Shown here: positions 6,901 through 15,814 of the stretch, in pieces
How the letters are laid out: every line of letters starts with the position of its first letter
Position numbering within the stretch: the stretch's first letter is position 1
Origin: Patescibacteria group bacterium
Lineage (GTDB): Bacteria > Patescibacteriota > Patescibacteriia > UBA9934
Direction of reading: 5' to 3'
Length of the DNA: 26,993 nt
Assembly (NCBI GenBank): GCA_018818445.1
Contig: JAHISC010000035.1
Span: forward strand, 1 to 26,993
The notes under the pieces: model-generated
What the model was told of the DNA's origin: nothing
What the model saw: the letters and a program-made list of their open reading frames with translations, nothing else
The model's database searches: none
Made by a program: the position numbers and the translations under genes

Positions 6901-8919
6901 ATGAATAACAAAAAGGGTCACAAACGACTAGGTCTCCATGCCTCATTACTGGCGATTATTGTCGTTTTTATTCTTACTGCCTCAGCAGCATTTCCAACGT
7001 ATTGGAACTCTGGGATTGATGCCATTGGTTTTGGTCCAAAGCTTCCAGACAATGGTTTCCAGCTCGGGCTTGATTTGCAAGGAGGTACGCACCTTGTTTA
7101 CGAGGCTGATATGTCAGAAATTCCTTCTGGCGACAGAGCTAGTGCCTTAGAGGGAGTTCGTGATGTTATTGAACGGCGCGTTAATGCATTTGGTGTTTCC
7201 GAGCCATCAATAGTAACTAATATCTCAGGTGGTAATTACAGAATTGTTATTGAGCTGGCCGGTGTTTTTGATGTTAACCAAGCCATTTCTCTTATTGGTG
7301 AGACACCAATTCTTGAATTCAAATTACCTGCTGTGAACGTTGACGTTGAGCCAACAGCCGAAGAACAGAAGACTATCGATACAGCACAAAAGGAAGAACG
7401 AAAAATTGCTTTGGAAATTTTGGATAGAGCTTTGAGCGGTGATGATTTTGATAGCTTAGTAAAAGAGAATTCAATTGATTCATATACAAAGAATGATAAT
7501 GGCTATTACGGATTCATTACTGCCAATGATCCAATTTTTGGTGAATTAGCTAGTGAGATTAAGAAAGACAAACTTAAGCCTGGTGTGATTGATGGTTTGT
7601 ACGAGTCAAATTCTCAAATGTACGTTGTCAATTTCCTGAATATCGAAGATGAAGAGTTTGTTGAAGCTTCGCACATCTTGATTTGTTTCAAGGGAGCAAC
7701 TCAATGTACCAATGAACGTTCACAAGGTGAAGCTCAAATGATGGTCGAAGAAATATGGAATGATGTAACTACTGACAATTTTGCCGAGATTGCCGAAGAG
7801 AAGTCAGACGATCCATCAGCTGCCGGTATTGGCGGCGCACTTGGTGAAGTATCTAAAGGCATGATGGTTGATTCATTTGAGAATGCTTTATTTGCTCTAA
7901 AAGATGGTGAAATTTCAAAAGAGTTGGTAGAGACTGAGTTTGGTTACCATATTATTTATCGTGCAGACTCACGCACTGAACCAAAATACGAGATCGCCTA
8001 TATCGAAATGCCTTGGACTACGGTTTCTGATGTAAAAAACATCGATCCATGGGAGAACACAGCCCTTTCTGGAAAGCATCTCAAGAATGCTTCTGTAGCT
8101 TTTGATCCAAACACCAATGTACCTTATGTAGAGATTAGCTTTAATGCCGAGGGTGGAGAGCTATTTGCCAGTCTTACCGAAGAGAACGTTGGTAATATTA
8201 TTGGTATTTTCTTAGACGGTGTGCCAATTTCAACTCCAACAGTTCAACAGGCAATTTATGGCGGCGACGCTACTATTACCGGAAGCTTTTCTATTGAAGA
8301 AGCAAAAATCTTAGCTCAACGTTTGAACGCCGGAGCGCTGCCAGTACCAATTAACCTACTTAGTGAGCAAACTGTCGGCCCAACACTCGGACATCTATCA
8401 TTTGAGCAGAGCATCAACGCCGCACTCATTGGTTTATTGTTGGTCGGACTATTTATGCTCCTCTGGTACAGATTGCCTGGTCTTTTAGCTATCCTTGCAT
8501 TGTTTGTTTATGCAGCAGTCAACCTAGCTTTATACAAATGGTTGGGAGTTACAATGACACTGGCCGGTATTGCTGGTTTTATTCTTTCCTTGGGTATGGC
8601 AGTTGACGCCAACGTGCTCATCTTTGAGCGATTAAAAGAAGAGTTACGAAGCGGACGCGACTTGGCCACAGCTATTGATGAAGGCTTTCGACGCGCTTGG
8701 ACATCAATCAGAGACGGAAACATTACAACCTTAATTGCAGCCGCAGTACTATTTTCCATGGGTACAGGATTTGTAAAGGGGTTTGCTTTAACTCTTGGAT
8801 TGGGAATTCTAGTTTCCATGCTCACAGCCATCTTAGTTACTCGAATGTTATTGAAATGGTTCACTAACTGGAAGTTTCTAAGAGCCAACTGGCTTTTTAA
8901 TGGAAAAAAATCTGAATAA
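6901..8919 (+). CDS. secD: Protein translocase subunit SecD with parvulin-type insert
   Basis: SecD works with SecF at the SecYEG channel, using the proton gradient to help pull exported proteins across the membrane. The 672-residue protein has an N-terminal helix (residues 12-32), the D1 motif FQLGLDLQGGTHL (53-65), a P1 domain, and a six-helix RND-like region from about 500. That region includes GMAVDANVLIFER, whose Asp is the proton-relay residue. Inside the periplasmic part, residues about 253-360 are a clear parvulin-type peptidyl-prolyl isomerase (ASHILICF, FAEIAEEKSDDPSAAGIGGA, EFGYHIIY). Residues about 160-248 look like a second, degenerate copy. This makes it longer than a typical SecD without insert. 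It has its own promoter and overlaps secF. Confidence 0.93.
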   Translation: MNNKKGHKRLGLHASLLAIIVVFILTASAAFPTYWNSGIDAIGFGPKLPDNGFQLGLDLQGGTHLVYEADMSEIPSGDRASALEGVRDVIERRVNAFGVSEPSIVTNISGGNYRIVIELAGVFDVNQAISLIGETPILEFKLPAVNVDVEPTAEEQKTIDTAQKEERKIALEILDRALSGDDFDSLVKENSIDSYTKNDNGYYGFITANDPIFGELASEIKKDKLKPGVIDGLYESNSQMYVVNFLNIEDEEFVEASHILICFKGATQCTNERSQGEAQMMVEEIWNDVTTDNFAEIAEEKSDDPSAAGIGGALGEVSKGMMVDSFENALFALKDGEISKELVETEFGYHIIYRADSRTEPKYEIAYIEMPWTTVSDVKNIDPWENTALSGKHLKNASVAFDPNTNVPYVEISFNAEGGELFASLTEENVGNIIGIFLDGVPISTPTVQQAIYGGDATITGSFSIEEAKILAQRLNAGALPVPINLLSEQTVGPTLGHLSFEQSINAALIGLLLVGLFMLLWYRLPGLLAILALFVYAAVNLALYKWLGVTMTLAGIAGFILSLGMAVDANVLIFERLKEELRSGRDLATAIDEGFRRAWTSIRDGNITTLIAAAVLFSMGTGFVKGFALTLGLGILVSMLTAILVTRMLLKWFTNWKFLRANWLFNGKKSE

Positions 8920-9817
8920 TCGTATGAAAAACTTTAACGTTATCGGACTTTCGCGTGTTTGGCTGGGGATTTCCTCAGTTCTCATCATTGCATCAATCGC
9001 CTGCATTGCAATTTTTGGTCTAAACTTTGGTATTGATTTTACTGGAGGTAGTTTGATTGAGATGCAATTTGGAGACGAAGTTACTTCAGACGTAATAATC
9101 AGCGATTTTCAGGCATTGGGATATGAAGTAACACCGCAAGAGAGCGACAAAGGAATTTGGTTGGTGCGTTTGCAAACGATCACTTCTGAAGAACATACAA
9201 CTATTCTTGGTCAACTTTCGGATAACCACGAATCTTTCGAGGAACTACGATTTGAGTCGATTGGTCCGGTTATCGGGCAAGAGCTTAAGCGTAAATCGGT
9301 TGGAGCAGTGATTCTTTTATTGCTTTTAATCATGTTTTATGTGGCATGGGCTTTTAGAAAAGTTTCTAAGCCTGTTTCTTCTTGGAAGTATGGTTTGCTA
9401 ACCATTGTTGCCGCTCTGCATGACGTTATAATTCCTGTTGGTGTTTTCTCGGTTCTTGGTCACTTCTATGGCTATCAGATTGATACAGCTTTTATTGCTG
9501 CAATGCTTACAATCCTTGGTTACTCAATTAACGATACGATTGTCGTCTTTGACAGAACTCGAGAAAATTTAGTTACCAATCGTCACAGTGATGTTTCATT
9601 CGATGAAATTGTTAATAAGAGCGTTATTCAGAGTTTTGGTAGATCAATCAATACTTCAGTCACAACTATGTTAGTTCTCTTGGCAATTTTCTTATTTGGC
9701 GCCTTAACCATTAAGCCATTTGTTCTAGCATTGATAATTGGAATCATCTCTGGTGCATATTCATCTATCTTTATTGCCAGCCCGCTACTAGTCTACTGGC
9801 AGAAAAGAATCAAATAG
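8900..9817 (+). CDS. secF: Protein translocase subunit SecF
   Basis: SecF is the partner of SecD in the accessory translocase complex. The 305-residue protein has the N-terminal helix, the FGIDFTGGSLIEMQF motif that starts its periplasmic domain, and a C-terminal block of five helices containing TILGYSINDTIVVFDRTREN, the SecF counterpart of the RND Asp motif. Length is normal for the family. The first in-frame ATG at 8900 overlaps the last 20 bases of secD. An internal ATG at 8924, five bases past the secD stop, gives MKNFNVIGLSRVW and matches the usual SecF start better; neither has a clear Shine-Dalgarno site. Expression is coupled to secD and ends at a terminator at about 9840. Confidence 0.93.
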   Translation: MEKNLNNRMKNFNVIGLSRVWLGISSVLIIASIACIAIFGLNFGIDFTGGSLIEMQFGDEVTSDVIISDFQALGYEVTPQESDKGIWLVRLQTITSEEHTTILGQLSDNHESFEELRFESIGPVIGQELKRKSVGAVILLLLLIMFYVAWAFRKVSKPVSSWKYGLLTIVAALHDVIIPVGVFSVLGHFYGYQIDTAFIAAMLTILGYSINDTIVVFDRTRENLVTNRHSDVSFDEIVNKSVIQSFGRSINTSVTTMLVLLAIFLFGALTIKPFVLALIIGIISGAYSSIFIASPLLVYWQKRIK

Positions 9818-9834
9818 CAGATAGATTTAAAAAT

Positions 9835-9864
9835 AAAAAGGCAGGCAGATTAGCCTGTCTTTTT
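9835..9864 (+). terminator. Rho-independent terminator of secDF
   Basis: Stem GGCAGGC / GCCTGTC (9840-9846, 9853-9859, one G-T pair) with a 6-base loop, flanked by five A on the left and five T on the right. The A/T flanks can extend the stem on either strand. Confidence 0.85.
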
Positions 9865-9935
9865 GGTTGACTCAAAATTGATTGGGATATTGCAATCATT
9901 TCATACATAAGGCAACTACCAAGAGCGTCTTGATA

Positions 9936-9944
9936 TGATATAAT
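9936..9944 (+). promoter_or_regulatory. Extended -10 promoter before the TraD-like module
   Basis: TGATATAAT matches the extended -10 consensus. The -35 region is poor. The GTG start follows 17 bases downstream, so the leader is very short. Confidence 0.55.
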
Positions 9945-9961
9945 AAAACAAACAAAAAAAT

Positions 9962-11527
9962 GTGAATGAAGTGTTAGTGGACATCCAGAATTTTCTTGTC
10001 ACAACACCGGTTGAAGTATTGGGAGCATATTTCCTCTTATTCGTTTTTCCGGTGTCAGTTTTTGGCGTTCTTGTTTGGGGATTTTCGGAATTATGGATCG
10101 ATAGGAAGCAAGGTCAGTATATCGACAGTCTCAAGTGGGATCTGCTGGCTATTGAGATACCACAAGATACAATTCAGACTCCAAAAGGAATGGAGAACTT
10201 TTTTGATAACCTCATGGGCAGCAAGTCGTCTATTACTTGGAATGAAAAATGGTTACTCGGTAAAACTCAAGCATTTTTTATCTTTGAAATAGTTTCGAAC
10301 GAAGGTCATATCCAGTTTTACATTCGTACAACAAAAAAATATCGTGATTTGGTAGAAGCAGCTCTTTACGCACAGTATCCAGAAGCTCAGATTACAGAGG
10401 TTGAGGATTATGTCGATATTGCTCCAGATGATTTTCCAAATGAAAATTATGACATGTGGGGTAGTGAGATGGTGCTATCGAAAGAAAACTATTTTCCTCT
10501 CAAGACATATGAAATGTTTGAGCATACCGGGGAAAAAGATTTGCGATTTAAAGATCCGATTCTGCCAATGTTGGAGATGATGGGTAAAATGAAGGCCGGA
10601 GAGCATTATTGGATTCAGATTATTATTCGTGGTCCAGATGAACAAGATTGGGCTAAGGAGGGCACAGCTTATATTGAAAAAGTTTTTGGTAAAGAAGTTC
10701 CTAAGCCAAAGGGTTGGTTTTCCGAGAGCATTGGCTGGATACCAGGTAGTATAGCTGAGCAGCTAGCTGGCGTTGAAATCGGCAAAGAACCAGAAAAGAA
10801 AGCCGATGATTTTCGCATGTTTAAGATTACTCCCGAGGAACGTGAGCGGCTTGATTTGGTTGCAAAAAAGATTTCTAAACTTGGCTGGCAGGCTAAAGTT
10901 CGTTTTGTTTACTGGGCAAAACATGAGGTTTTCAGAAAAGGTACTATTGCTGCCATGACCAAAGGTATTTTTAATCAATATGCCATTTTGGGAGTGAATA
11001 AACTTGGTCTGCACAACCCATCTACTCCGAAAGATGATTATTTTTACATGCTTTGGCAGATGCCAATGAAACAACGCCGACTAATGCAACGATATAAATA
11101 CCGCAAGCTAACGGCAGGATGTTTACCTTATATTTTAAACTCAGAAGAGCTCGCTTCCTTATTCCACATGCCATCTAGTGGTGCTAGAACTCCAGTTCTG
11201 ACTTCTCTGGGAGCTAGAAGAGCTGAGCCTCCGGTTGAATTGGGTATTGTAGGTGGTGAACCATCATCGTTTTTAATGAACATGGACAGAACAGAGTCAG
11301 ATGTTATATCTACGCAGTTTAATATAAAGGATGAGCCATTGTCAGTACCGACTCCTTTGGCGCCAACTACTATGCCTAAGGATGAGACAATTTGGGAAAA
11401 ACCAGTAGAAGAAAAAACAGATGAACCAATGCCGCGCCCTGGTATGCCAGCACCATTGCCGCCAGGATTAGATTTATCGGCTGATTCAACCGATACAGAA
11501 GGTTCACCTGACGATTTACCATTATAG
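9962..11527 (+). CDS. Membrane-anchored protein paired with a TraD-like ATPase (CPR family)
   Basis: This 521-residue protein begins at GTG and has one strong membrane helix at about residues 17-42. A large soluble part follows, with repeated beta-alpha patterns (SKSSITWNEKWLLGKTQAFF, HIQFYIRTTKKYRDLVEAALYAQYPEAQI), and then a proline-rich, low-complexity tail (residues 440-521). It resembles the large single-helix proteins that sit directly before VirD4/TraD-like ATPases in CPR genomes (I think DUF8128, not verified). The 42-bp gap to the ATPase gene supports a joint complex, possibly a DNA- or protein-transfer or surface machine at the inner membrane. No ATP-binding motif is visible in this protein. 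The function is inferred from the pairing alone. Confidence 0.7.
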   Translation: MNEVLVDIQNFLVTTPVEVLGAYFLLFVFPVSVFGVLVWGFSELWIDRKQGQYIDSLKWDLLAIEIPQDTIQTPKGMENFFDNLMGSKSSITWNEKWLLGKTQAFFIFEIVSNEGHIQFYIRTTKKYRDLVEAALYAQYPEAQITEVEDYVDIAPDDFPNENYDMWGSEMVLSKENYFPLKTYEMFEHTGEKDLRFKDPILPMLEMMGKMKAGEHYWIQIIIRGPDEQDWAKEGTAYIEKVFGKEVPKPKGWFSESIGWIPGSIAEQLAGVEIGKEPEKKADDFRMFKITPEERERLDLVAKKISKLGWQAKVRFVYWAKHEVFRKGTIAAMTKGIFNQYAILGVNKLGLHNPSTPKDDYFYMLWQMPMKQRRLMQRYKYRKLTAGCLPYILNSEELASLFHMPSSGARTPVLTSLGARRAEPPVELGIVGGEPSSFLMNMDRTESDVISTQFNIKDEPLSVPTPLAPTTMPKDETIWEKPVEEKTDEPMPRPGMPAPLPPGLDLSADSTDTEGSPDDLPL

Positions 11528-11569
11528 ATTTTGCGATGCTGGTGTTAAGGGGAAAGGCTAAAATTTGAG

Positions 11570-13525
11570 ATGAATACCAATATGTCAATGCGCTACGAAC
11601 ATGATCATGAAAACGACGTCATCTATTTTGCGAAAACAAACTTTCGTAATCAGATGAGGACTTTTGGTATTAAAACTGATGATCGCCGACGCCATGCCTA
11701 CATTATCGGAAAAACCGGTATGGGAAAAACCACTTTGCTAGAGAACATGATTCTTTCCGATATTTACGCTGGCCACGGTTGCGCATACATTGATCCGCAC
11801 GGTGATACAGCAGAGAAAATTCTCGATTTTATTCCTTCTTGGCGTATCAATGACGTGGTTTATTTTAATCCGTCAGATTTAGAGCACCCGGTTGGATTTA
11901 ATATTTTGGAAGCAGTCGACGAAGAACTGAAACATTTAGTAGCTGCCGGAATGATGGGAGTTTTTAAAAAGATTTGGGAAAATGTTTGGTCGGCCAGGAT
12001 GGAGTATATTTTGAATAATACAATTTTAGCTCTTTTAGATACTCCAGGCACAACTTTACTGGGAATCAATCGCATGCTTTCTGATGCTGAATATAGACGC
12101 AAAATTGTGGAGCAAGTTAAAGATCCGATCGTTAAACAATTCTGGGTTAAGGAGTTTGAATCGTATCAGAGTAAATTTGCTACCGAAGCCGTGGCTCCTA
12201 TTCAAAATAAAGTTGGACAGTTCCTATCGGCTTCTATTATTCGTAATATTGTCGCTCAGGCAAAATCAACTATCGACATTAGACGCATTATGGACGATCA
12301 GATGATTTTTATTGTTAACTTGTCCAAAGGTCGCATTGGAGAAGATGCCTCACGTCTACTCGGCGGAATGATCATCACCAAAATTCAAATGGCAGCCATG
12401 GAGCGAGTTGATATGCCTGAAAATGATCGTCAAGATTTTTACATGTTTGTTGACGAGTTTCAAAACTTTGCTGTGGAGTCGTTTGCTTCAATTTTGTCTG
12501 AAGCCAGAAAGTATCGTCTCAATCTAATTATGGCGCACCAGTATATTGCACAGCTAACCGAAGAGGTGCGTGATGCTGTTTTTGGTAACGTTGGTACAAT
12601 TATTTCTTTTCGAGTTGGCTCACCTGATGCTCAGTTCATGGAAGATGAATTCATGCCACGTTTTACTCCAGAAGATGTTATTAATTTGCCTAAATACGCG
12701 ATTTACTTGAAGCTGATGATCGATGGAGTTACTTCAATGCCATTTTCAGCCGACACATTGCCACCGATTGGTATGAAGACTGGCAGTACGCAAAAAGTAG
12801 TCGAGCAATCGCGTGAGCGTTACGGCGGCTCGCGTGTAAATATTGAAGAGCATGTAGCTCGTTGGAGCGGTTTTGGTGAAGATGTTGACTTGGAAGCTGA
12901 GTATAAAGCATCCAAGGAGAGCAAACAAGCTGCGAAAAAAGAGAGATTTACTCATGAATATGACTGTACTCGTTGCGGCAAAACCTTTGCTATTCCAGTG
13001 GAACTCGATCGTAGTCGACCAATTTACTGTGAAGAGTGTAAGCCAATTATTGATGCAGAACGTCAAAAGAAGAAGGGCAGAGTTGCACCAGAAAGGGAAA
13101 AGAGAACAGTGGATCAACCACCAAAGGTAAATGACGGGCAAATAATCGAAAAGCAAGTCGAAGGAAACCTTTCTCTAACAACTTTAGAGAAAAAAGAAAT
13201 TATTACAGAACATCAACCACCAAAATCAGAGCCAAAACTAGAGCCAGCAGTTAAAGCAGGAGAATTACTTAGTCAGGATTTTAGTTTTGATGATGAAAAG
13301 CCACGAGAGGCAACAGAATTAAAAACTGAGCAAATAACTTCGACTGAAACGCAAGTACAACCGCGAAAAAGGAAACGCCGCAAGCGTAATAAGAAACCGG
13401 TTGATGTTGCTCGGGCCATGGAGGCAGCGCCTAGCGGCGTGCAGAGTTCAGAGGGAGTAGATAAACAAAAACAAATCCAAGATTCGCGAGTTGCTCCGGG
13501 CCAGGTTGTAAATTTTGATAAATAG
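11570..13525 (+). CDS. Type IV secretion/conjugation ATPase, TraD/VirD4-like
   Basis: The 651-residue protein is a hexameric-type coupling ATPase. Walker A GKTGMGKTT is at residues 47-55, IDPHGD at 74-79, and Walker B FYMFVDEFQNF at 290-300 with Asp295-Glu296. SEARKYRLNLIMAHQY and the FRVGSPDA sensor region follow. After the motor comes a zinc-ribbon with two Cys pairs (YDCTRCG and YCEECKP, around 465-490), then a long charged tail with a basic cluster RKRKRRKRNKK near residue 610 that could bind DNA. No N-terminal membrane helices are present, unlike VirD4; the preceding single-helix protein may supply the anchor. Zinc-ribbon plus basic tail suggests a nucleic-acid substrate. Confidence 0.85.
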   Translation: MNTNMSMRYEHDHENDVIYFAKTNFRNQMRTFGIKTDDRRRHAYIIGKTGMGKTTLLENMILSDIYAGHGCAYIDPHGDTAEKILDFIPSWRINDVVYFNPSDLEHPVGFNILEAVDEELKHLVAAGMMGVFKKIWENVWSARMEYILNNTILALLDTPGTTLLGINRMLSDAEYRRKIVEQVKDPIVKQFWVKEFESYQSKFATEAVAPIQNKVGQFLSASIIRNIVAQAKSTIDIRRIMDDQMIFIVNLSKGRIGEDASRLLGGMIITKIQMAAMERVDMPENDRQDFYMFVDEFQNFAVESFASILSEARKYRLNLIMAHQYIAQLTEEVRDAVFGNVGTIISFRVGSPDAQFMEDEFMPRFTPEDVINLPKYAIYLKLMIDGVTSMPFSADTLPPIGMKTGSTQKVVEQSRERYGGSRVNIEEHVARWSGFGEDVDLEAEYKASKESKQAAKKERFTHEYDCTRCGKTFAIPVELDRSRPIYCEECKPIIDAERQKKKGRVAPEREKRTVDQPPKVNDGQIIEKQVEGNLSLTTLEKKEIITEHQPPKSEPKLEPAVKAGELLSQDFSFDDEKPREATELKTEQITSTETQVQPRKRKRRKRNKKPVDVARAMEAAPSGVQSSEGVDKQKQIQDSRVAPGQVVNFDK

Positions 13526-13541
13526 GATAGAGTCGATTGGT

Positions 13542-14333
13542 ATGACGATTTTTCAGGCAATTATTCTTGGGTTAGTCCAAGGCATTACAGAATTTCTACC
13601 GATTTCAAGTTCTGGTCACCTACTTATTTTTCCAGAAGTGCTGCATTGGCCGCTACAGGATTATGATTTTGACGTCACTATTCACTTGGCAACACTTTTG
13701 GCTGTGATTTGGGTACTTCGGTTAGAAGTCAAAAATATTTTGTTAGGCTTATTCAAGAAGAATAATAAGTTCGGTCAACTTGGCTGGAAAATTGCTTTGG
13801 CCACTATTCCGGCAGTGATACTTGGTTTGGTTGTCTCGCAACACATCGATGCTGTACGCACTACTCAATTGGTCGCCATCAACTTAATTATTTGGGGTGT
13901 GGTGCTGTGGATAGCAGATATTTACGAGACTAGACTTAAAACCTCTCTGAGTAAAGTTGAATTACTGGGCTGGCAGCAAACATTTTTAACCGGTTGTGCT
14001 CAGGCTATTGCCTTGATTCCTGGGACATCACGTTCAGGAATTACCATGAGTGCTGGGATGTTTTTGGGACTAAACAGAGAGACAGCGGCTAGGTTTTCTT
14101 TTCTTTTGGGAATTCCAGCTATCCTGGGCGCTGGTGCGCTCACCTTTTTTGATGCTTTAGAAAATGGGTTATCCACACCAATTCCGGCTTTAGTAGCCGG
14201 GTTTATTACCGCTTTCTTGTTTGGTGTTATCGCTATCAAGTTTTTACTGAAATTCCTAGTTAAATCAAATTTCCGTTATTTTGCTTTGTATCGAATCCTC
14301 CTGGGGATAAGTTTATTGATCTTTTTGGTTTAA
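13542..14333 (+). CDS. uppP: Undecaprenyl-diphosphatase UppP (BacA)
   Basis: UppP removes a phosphate from undecaprenyl diphosphate, recycling the lipid carrier for peptidoglycan and other envelope polymers. The 263-residue membrane protein shows the two conserved motifs: GITEFLPISSSGHLLIF (residues 14-30, with Glu17 and the Ser-rich stretch) and IPGTSRSGITMS (159-170, with the catalytic-site Ser and Arg). About eight hydrophobic segments are present, as expected. I take the ATG at 13542, with an AGGATA ribosome site upstream, over a TTG at 13515 that lies inside the previous gene. It follows the ATPase gene after 16 bp and is closed by a terminator, so it is probably last in that transcript. 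Confidence 0.95.
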   Translation: MTIFQAIILGLVQGITEFLPISSSGHLLIFPEVLHWPLQDYDFDVTIHLATLLAVIWVLRLEVKNILLGLFKKNNKFGQLGWKIALATIPAVILGLVVSQHIDAVRTTQLVAINLIIWGVVLWIADIYETRLKTSLSKVELLGWQQTFLTGCAQAIALIPGTSRSGITMSAGMFLGLNRETAARFSFLLGIPAILGAGALTFFDALENGLSTPIPALVAGFITAFLFGVIAIKFLLKFLVKSNFRYFALYRILLGISLLIFLV

Positions 14334-14340
14334 TCCTCTA

Positions 14341-14364
14341 AAAACGCCTTATGGCGTGTTTTTT
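14341..14364 (+). terminator. Rho-independent terminator after uppP
   Basis: Stem ACGCC / GGCGT with loop TTAT (14344-14357), preceded by an A run and followed by G and six T residues. Short but well formed. Confidence 0.8.
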
Positions 14365-14402
14365 ATTGGAAAAAACCGTTTGTCCTTTTTCTGGAGGAAA
14401 TC

Positions 14403-15614
14403 TTGGATAAGCCCACTTTTATGGAGTTCTGGTTAACTCCAAAGTCAACTAGCTACGAGGATGGCTATGGCGTTGGTGACCAGCTGCGCAGTCTCGGAAT
14501 CGCCGAACATGCGCATCGCATTAGTGCATTCAGCAACGAGGACTTTAGCCACAGGCTCTCGGTCTTCCTGGCTGACAACAGTCGGATGTTAGCCCGCTTG
14601 GAAGAAACTGACGAGGTGGCACGGTTAGACGAGGTTGGACAGATCGGGGTCAAGTCCGATGCTGCGCCTGGGCACGTCTATCCGCACTCGAGATTGGAGC
14701 ATAGCCGGCTCGGCGTCAGCTATATCGCAGTGCACTGCTCCCGGATGGGGCTGCACTACAGCGATTCGACCAAGCGCTCCGCAGCCATGATGCTACACGA
14801 CCTCGGTCACAGTGCTCTCAGCCATCAGGCGGAGAGAGCTCTGCAGCTGGCTGGACATGGAGATCACGAAGATCGCGGTCAGCACATACTTCGTGGTAGT
14901 CCCGGACTTCAGGCCGTCTTGATGCAGGATGGCCGGGTTTACCCTAACGATCTTTTGCCAATCATGAGTGAGAAGGGGGTGGAAGGCGTTGCTCAATCCA
15001 TCTTTGACTCACTCTCTTGGGTAGTGATGGATTCGGCCATGGCCGGCCGGCCGCTCCCAGAAGACTTTGAGTGGCGGGTGATCTCTTCCATTGTCCGCGA
15101 GGACTGGGATGGGCTGGTGGTGGACGATCATGTGCCACTCCAGGAATTGCTCGAGCGTCGAGTCGAACTCTTTCCGAAGATATACGTCAGCCTGCGCGGT
15201 CGTGTCTCCAACGCATCAGTGCATGAGGTTGTGCGGTTGATGTTGCGGCAGAAGAAGATCGTGCCCAACCACCTCATGCAGGGTATAGATAACCAGGTGC
15301 TGCCACGTATTCAGGGTTACCTCATCAACGGTGCACCCGAGTACATCAAGTCCGCCTGGCAGTTAGGGCAGGGCTATGTTGATGAGTCTGACCGGTGGGA
15401 GCTGGAGACTTTCTCGAACGAGTCTGATTTTCGAACCAGGGTTGTGGCACTCTCGACTGATGACGTGCCACATCTCGCTTCGAACGTCTATCCGTTTTGG
15501 AAGAAGGCGATTCCGGTGAAGACTACTGCAGGAGCACGGCTGCGACTGCAAGCCGAGGCCAAAGACTACAGTGGCCTCGAAAGACTATACTTCATTCTCG
15601 TTTTTAAGGGTTGA
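14403..15614 (+). CDS. GC-rich HD-domain phosphohydrolase (dGTPase/SAMHD1-like)
   Basis: The 403-residue protein carries an HD-type metal site: His100 in SRLEHSRLGV, His132-Asp133 in MMLHDLGHSALSHQ, and a His/Asp-rich GHGDHEDRG at 151-159. This is the layout of dNTP triphosphohydrolases and related HD enzymes (H...HDxxH...); the exact substrate is not clear. The start is TTG at 14403, chosen because a GGAGG site lies at the right distance (14392-14396); an ATG at 14421 is the alternative. Composition is far richer in GC than uppP upstream, so it looks acquired. It stands alone, ends before a direct-repeat unit (R1) and could be a nucleotide-depleting or phage-defence enzyme, though nothing here proves that. 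Confidence 0.75.
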   Translation: MDKPTFMEFWLTPKSTSYEDGYGVGDQLRSLGIAEHAHRISAFSNEDFSHRLSVFLADNSRMLARLEETDEVARLDEVGQIGVKSDAAPGHVYPHSRLEHSRLGVSYIAVHCSRMGLHYSDSTKRSAAMMLHDLGHSALSHQAERALQLAGHGDHEDRGQHILRGSPGLQAVLMQDGRVYPNDLLPIMSEKGVEGVAQSIFDSLSWVVMDSAMAGRPLPEDFEWRVISSIVREDWDGLVVDDHVPLQELLERRVELFPKIYVSLRGRVSNASVHEVVRLMLRQKKIVPNHLMQGIDNQVLPRIQGYLINGAPEYIKSAWQLGQGYVDESDRWELETFSNESDFRTRVVALSTDDVPHLASNVYPFWKKAIPVKTTAGARLRLQAEAKDYSGLERLYFILVFKG

Positions 15615-15644
15615 TCGGCTCTGCAAGAGCTGTACCAGACCCTT

Positions 15645-15748
15645 CGTTCTCACGCCTGGCGGCATAAGTTGCCAGGCGTTTGTGGTTATCCACAGTAAAC
15701 TTTATCCACAGTAAACTTAGTTTACTGCAAACTAAGTTTGATTTTAAA
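15645..15748 (+). repeat. Repeat R1, copy a (upstream of the GC-rich membrane gene)
   Basis: A 104-bp unit in four parts. First a hairpin CGCCTGGC / GCCAGGCG (15653-15660, 15671-15678) followed by TTTGTGG. Then two TTATCCACA boxes (15686-15694, 15702-15710) created by a 16-bp internal duplication. Then a perfect 11-bp inverted repeat (15713-15723, 15729-15739). The unit ends in GATTTTAAA. Apart from the duplication it matches copy b at 16430-16517 base for base. The hairpin can act as terminator for the HD-domain gene. Confidence 0.9.
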
Positions 15749-15753
15749 TGGAA

Positions 15754-15780
15754 TTGACAACCAACTCGGTTGAGTATAGT
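15754..15780 (+). promoter_or_regulatory. Probable promoter of the 199-residue membrane protein gene
   Basis: TTGACA (15754-15759) is followed by TATAGT (15775-15780) with a short 15-bp spacer; TAGTCT at 15777 would give 17 bp. The spacer contains a small CAAC/GTTG palindrome. It begins six bases after repeat R1a ends. Confidence 0.6.
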
Positions 15781-15814
15781 CTAACAGGTCAAAGATTAAT
15801 CTAGGAGGTGCGCT

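Noticed and set aside
14168..14176. TTATCCACA inside uppP as a further DnaA box
   Set aside because: It lies within conserved coding sequence without the inverted repeat that follows the other copies, so chance is the simpler explanation.
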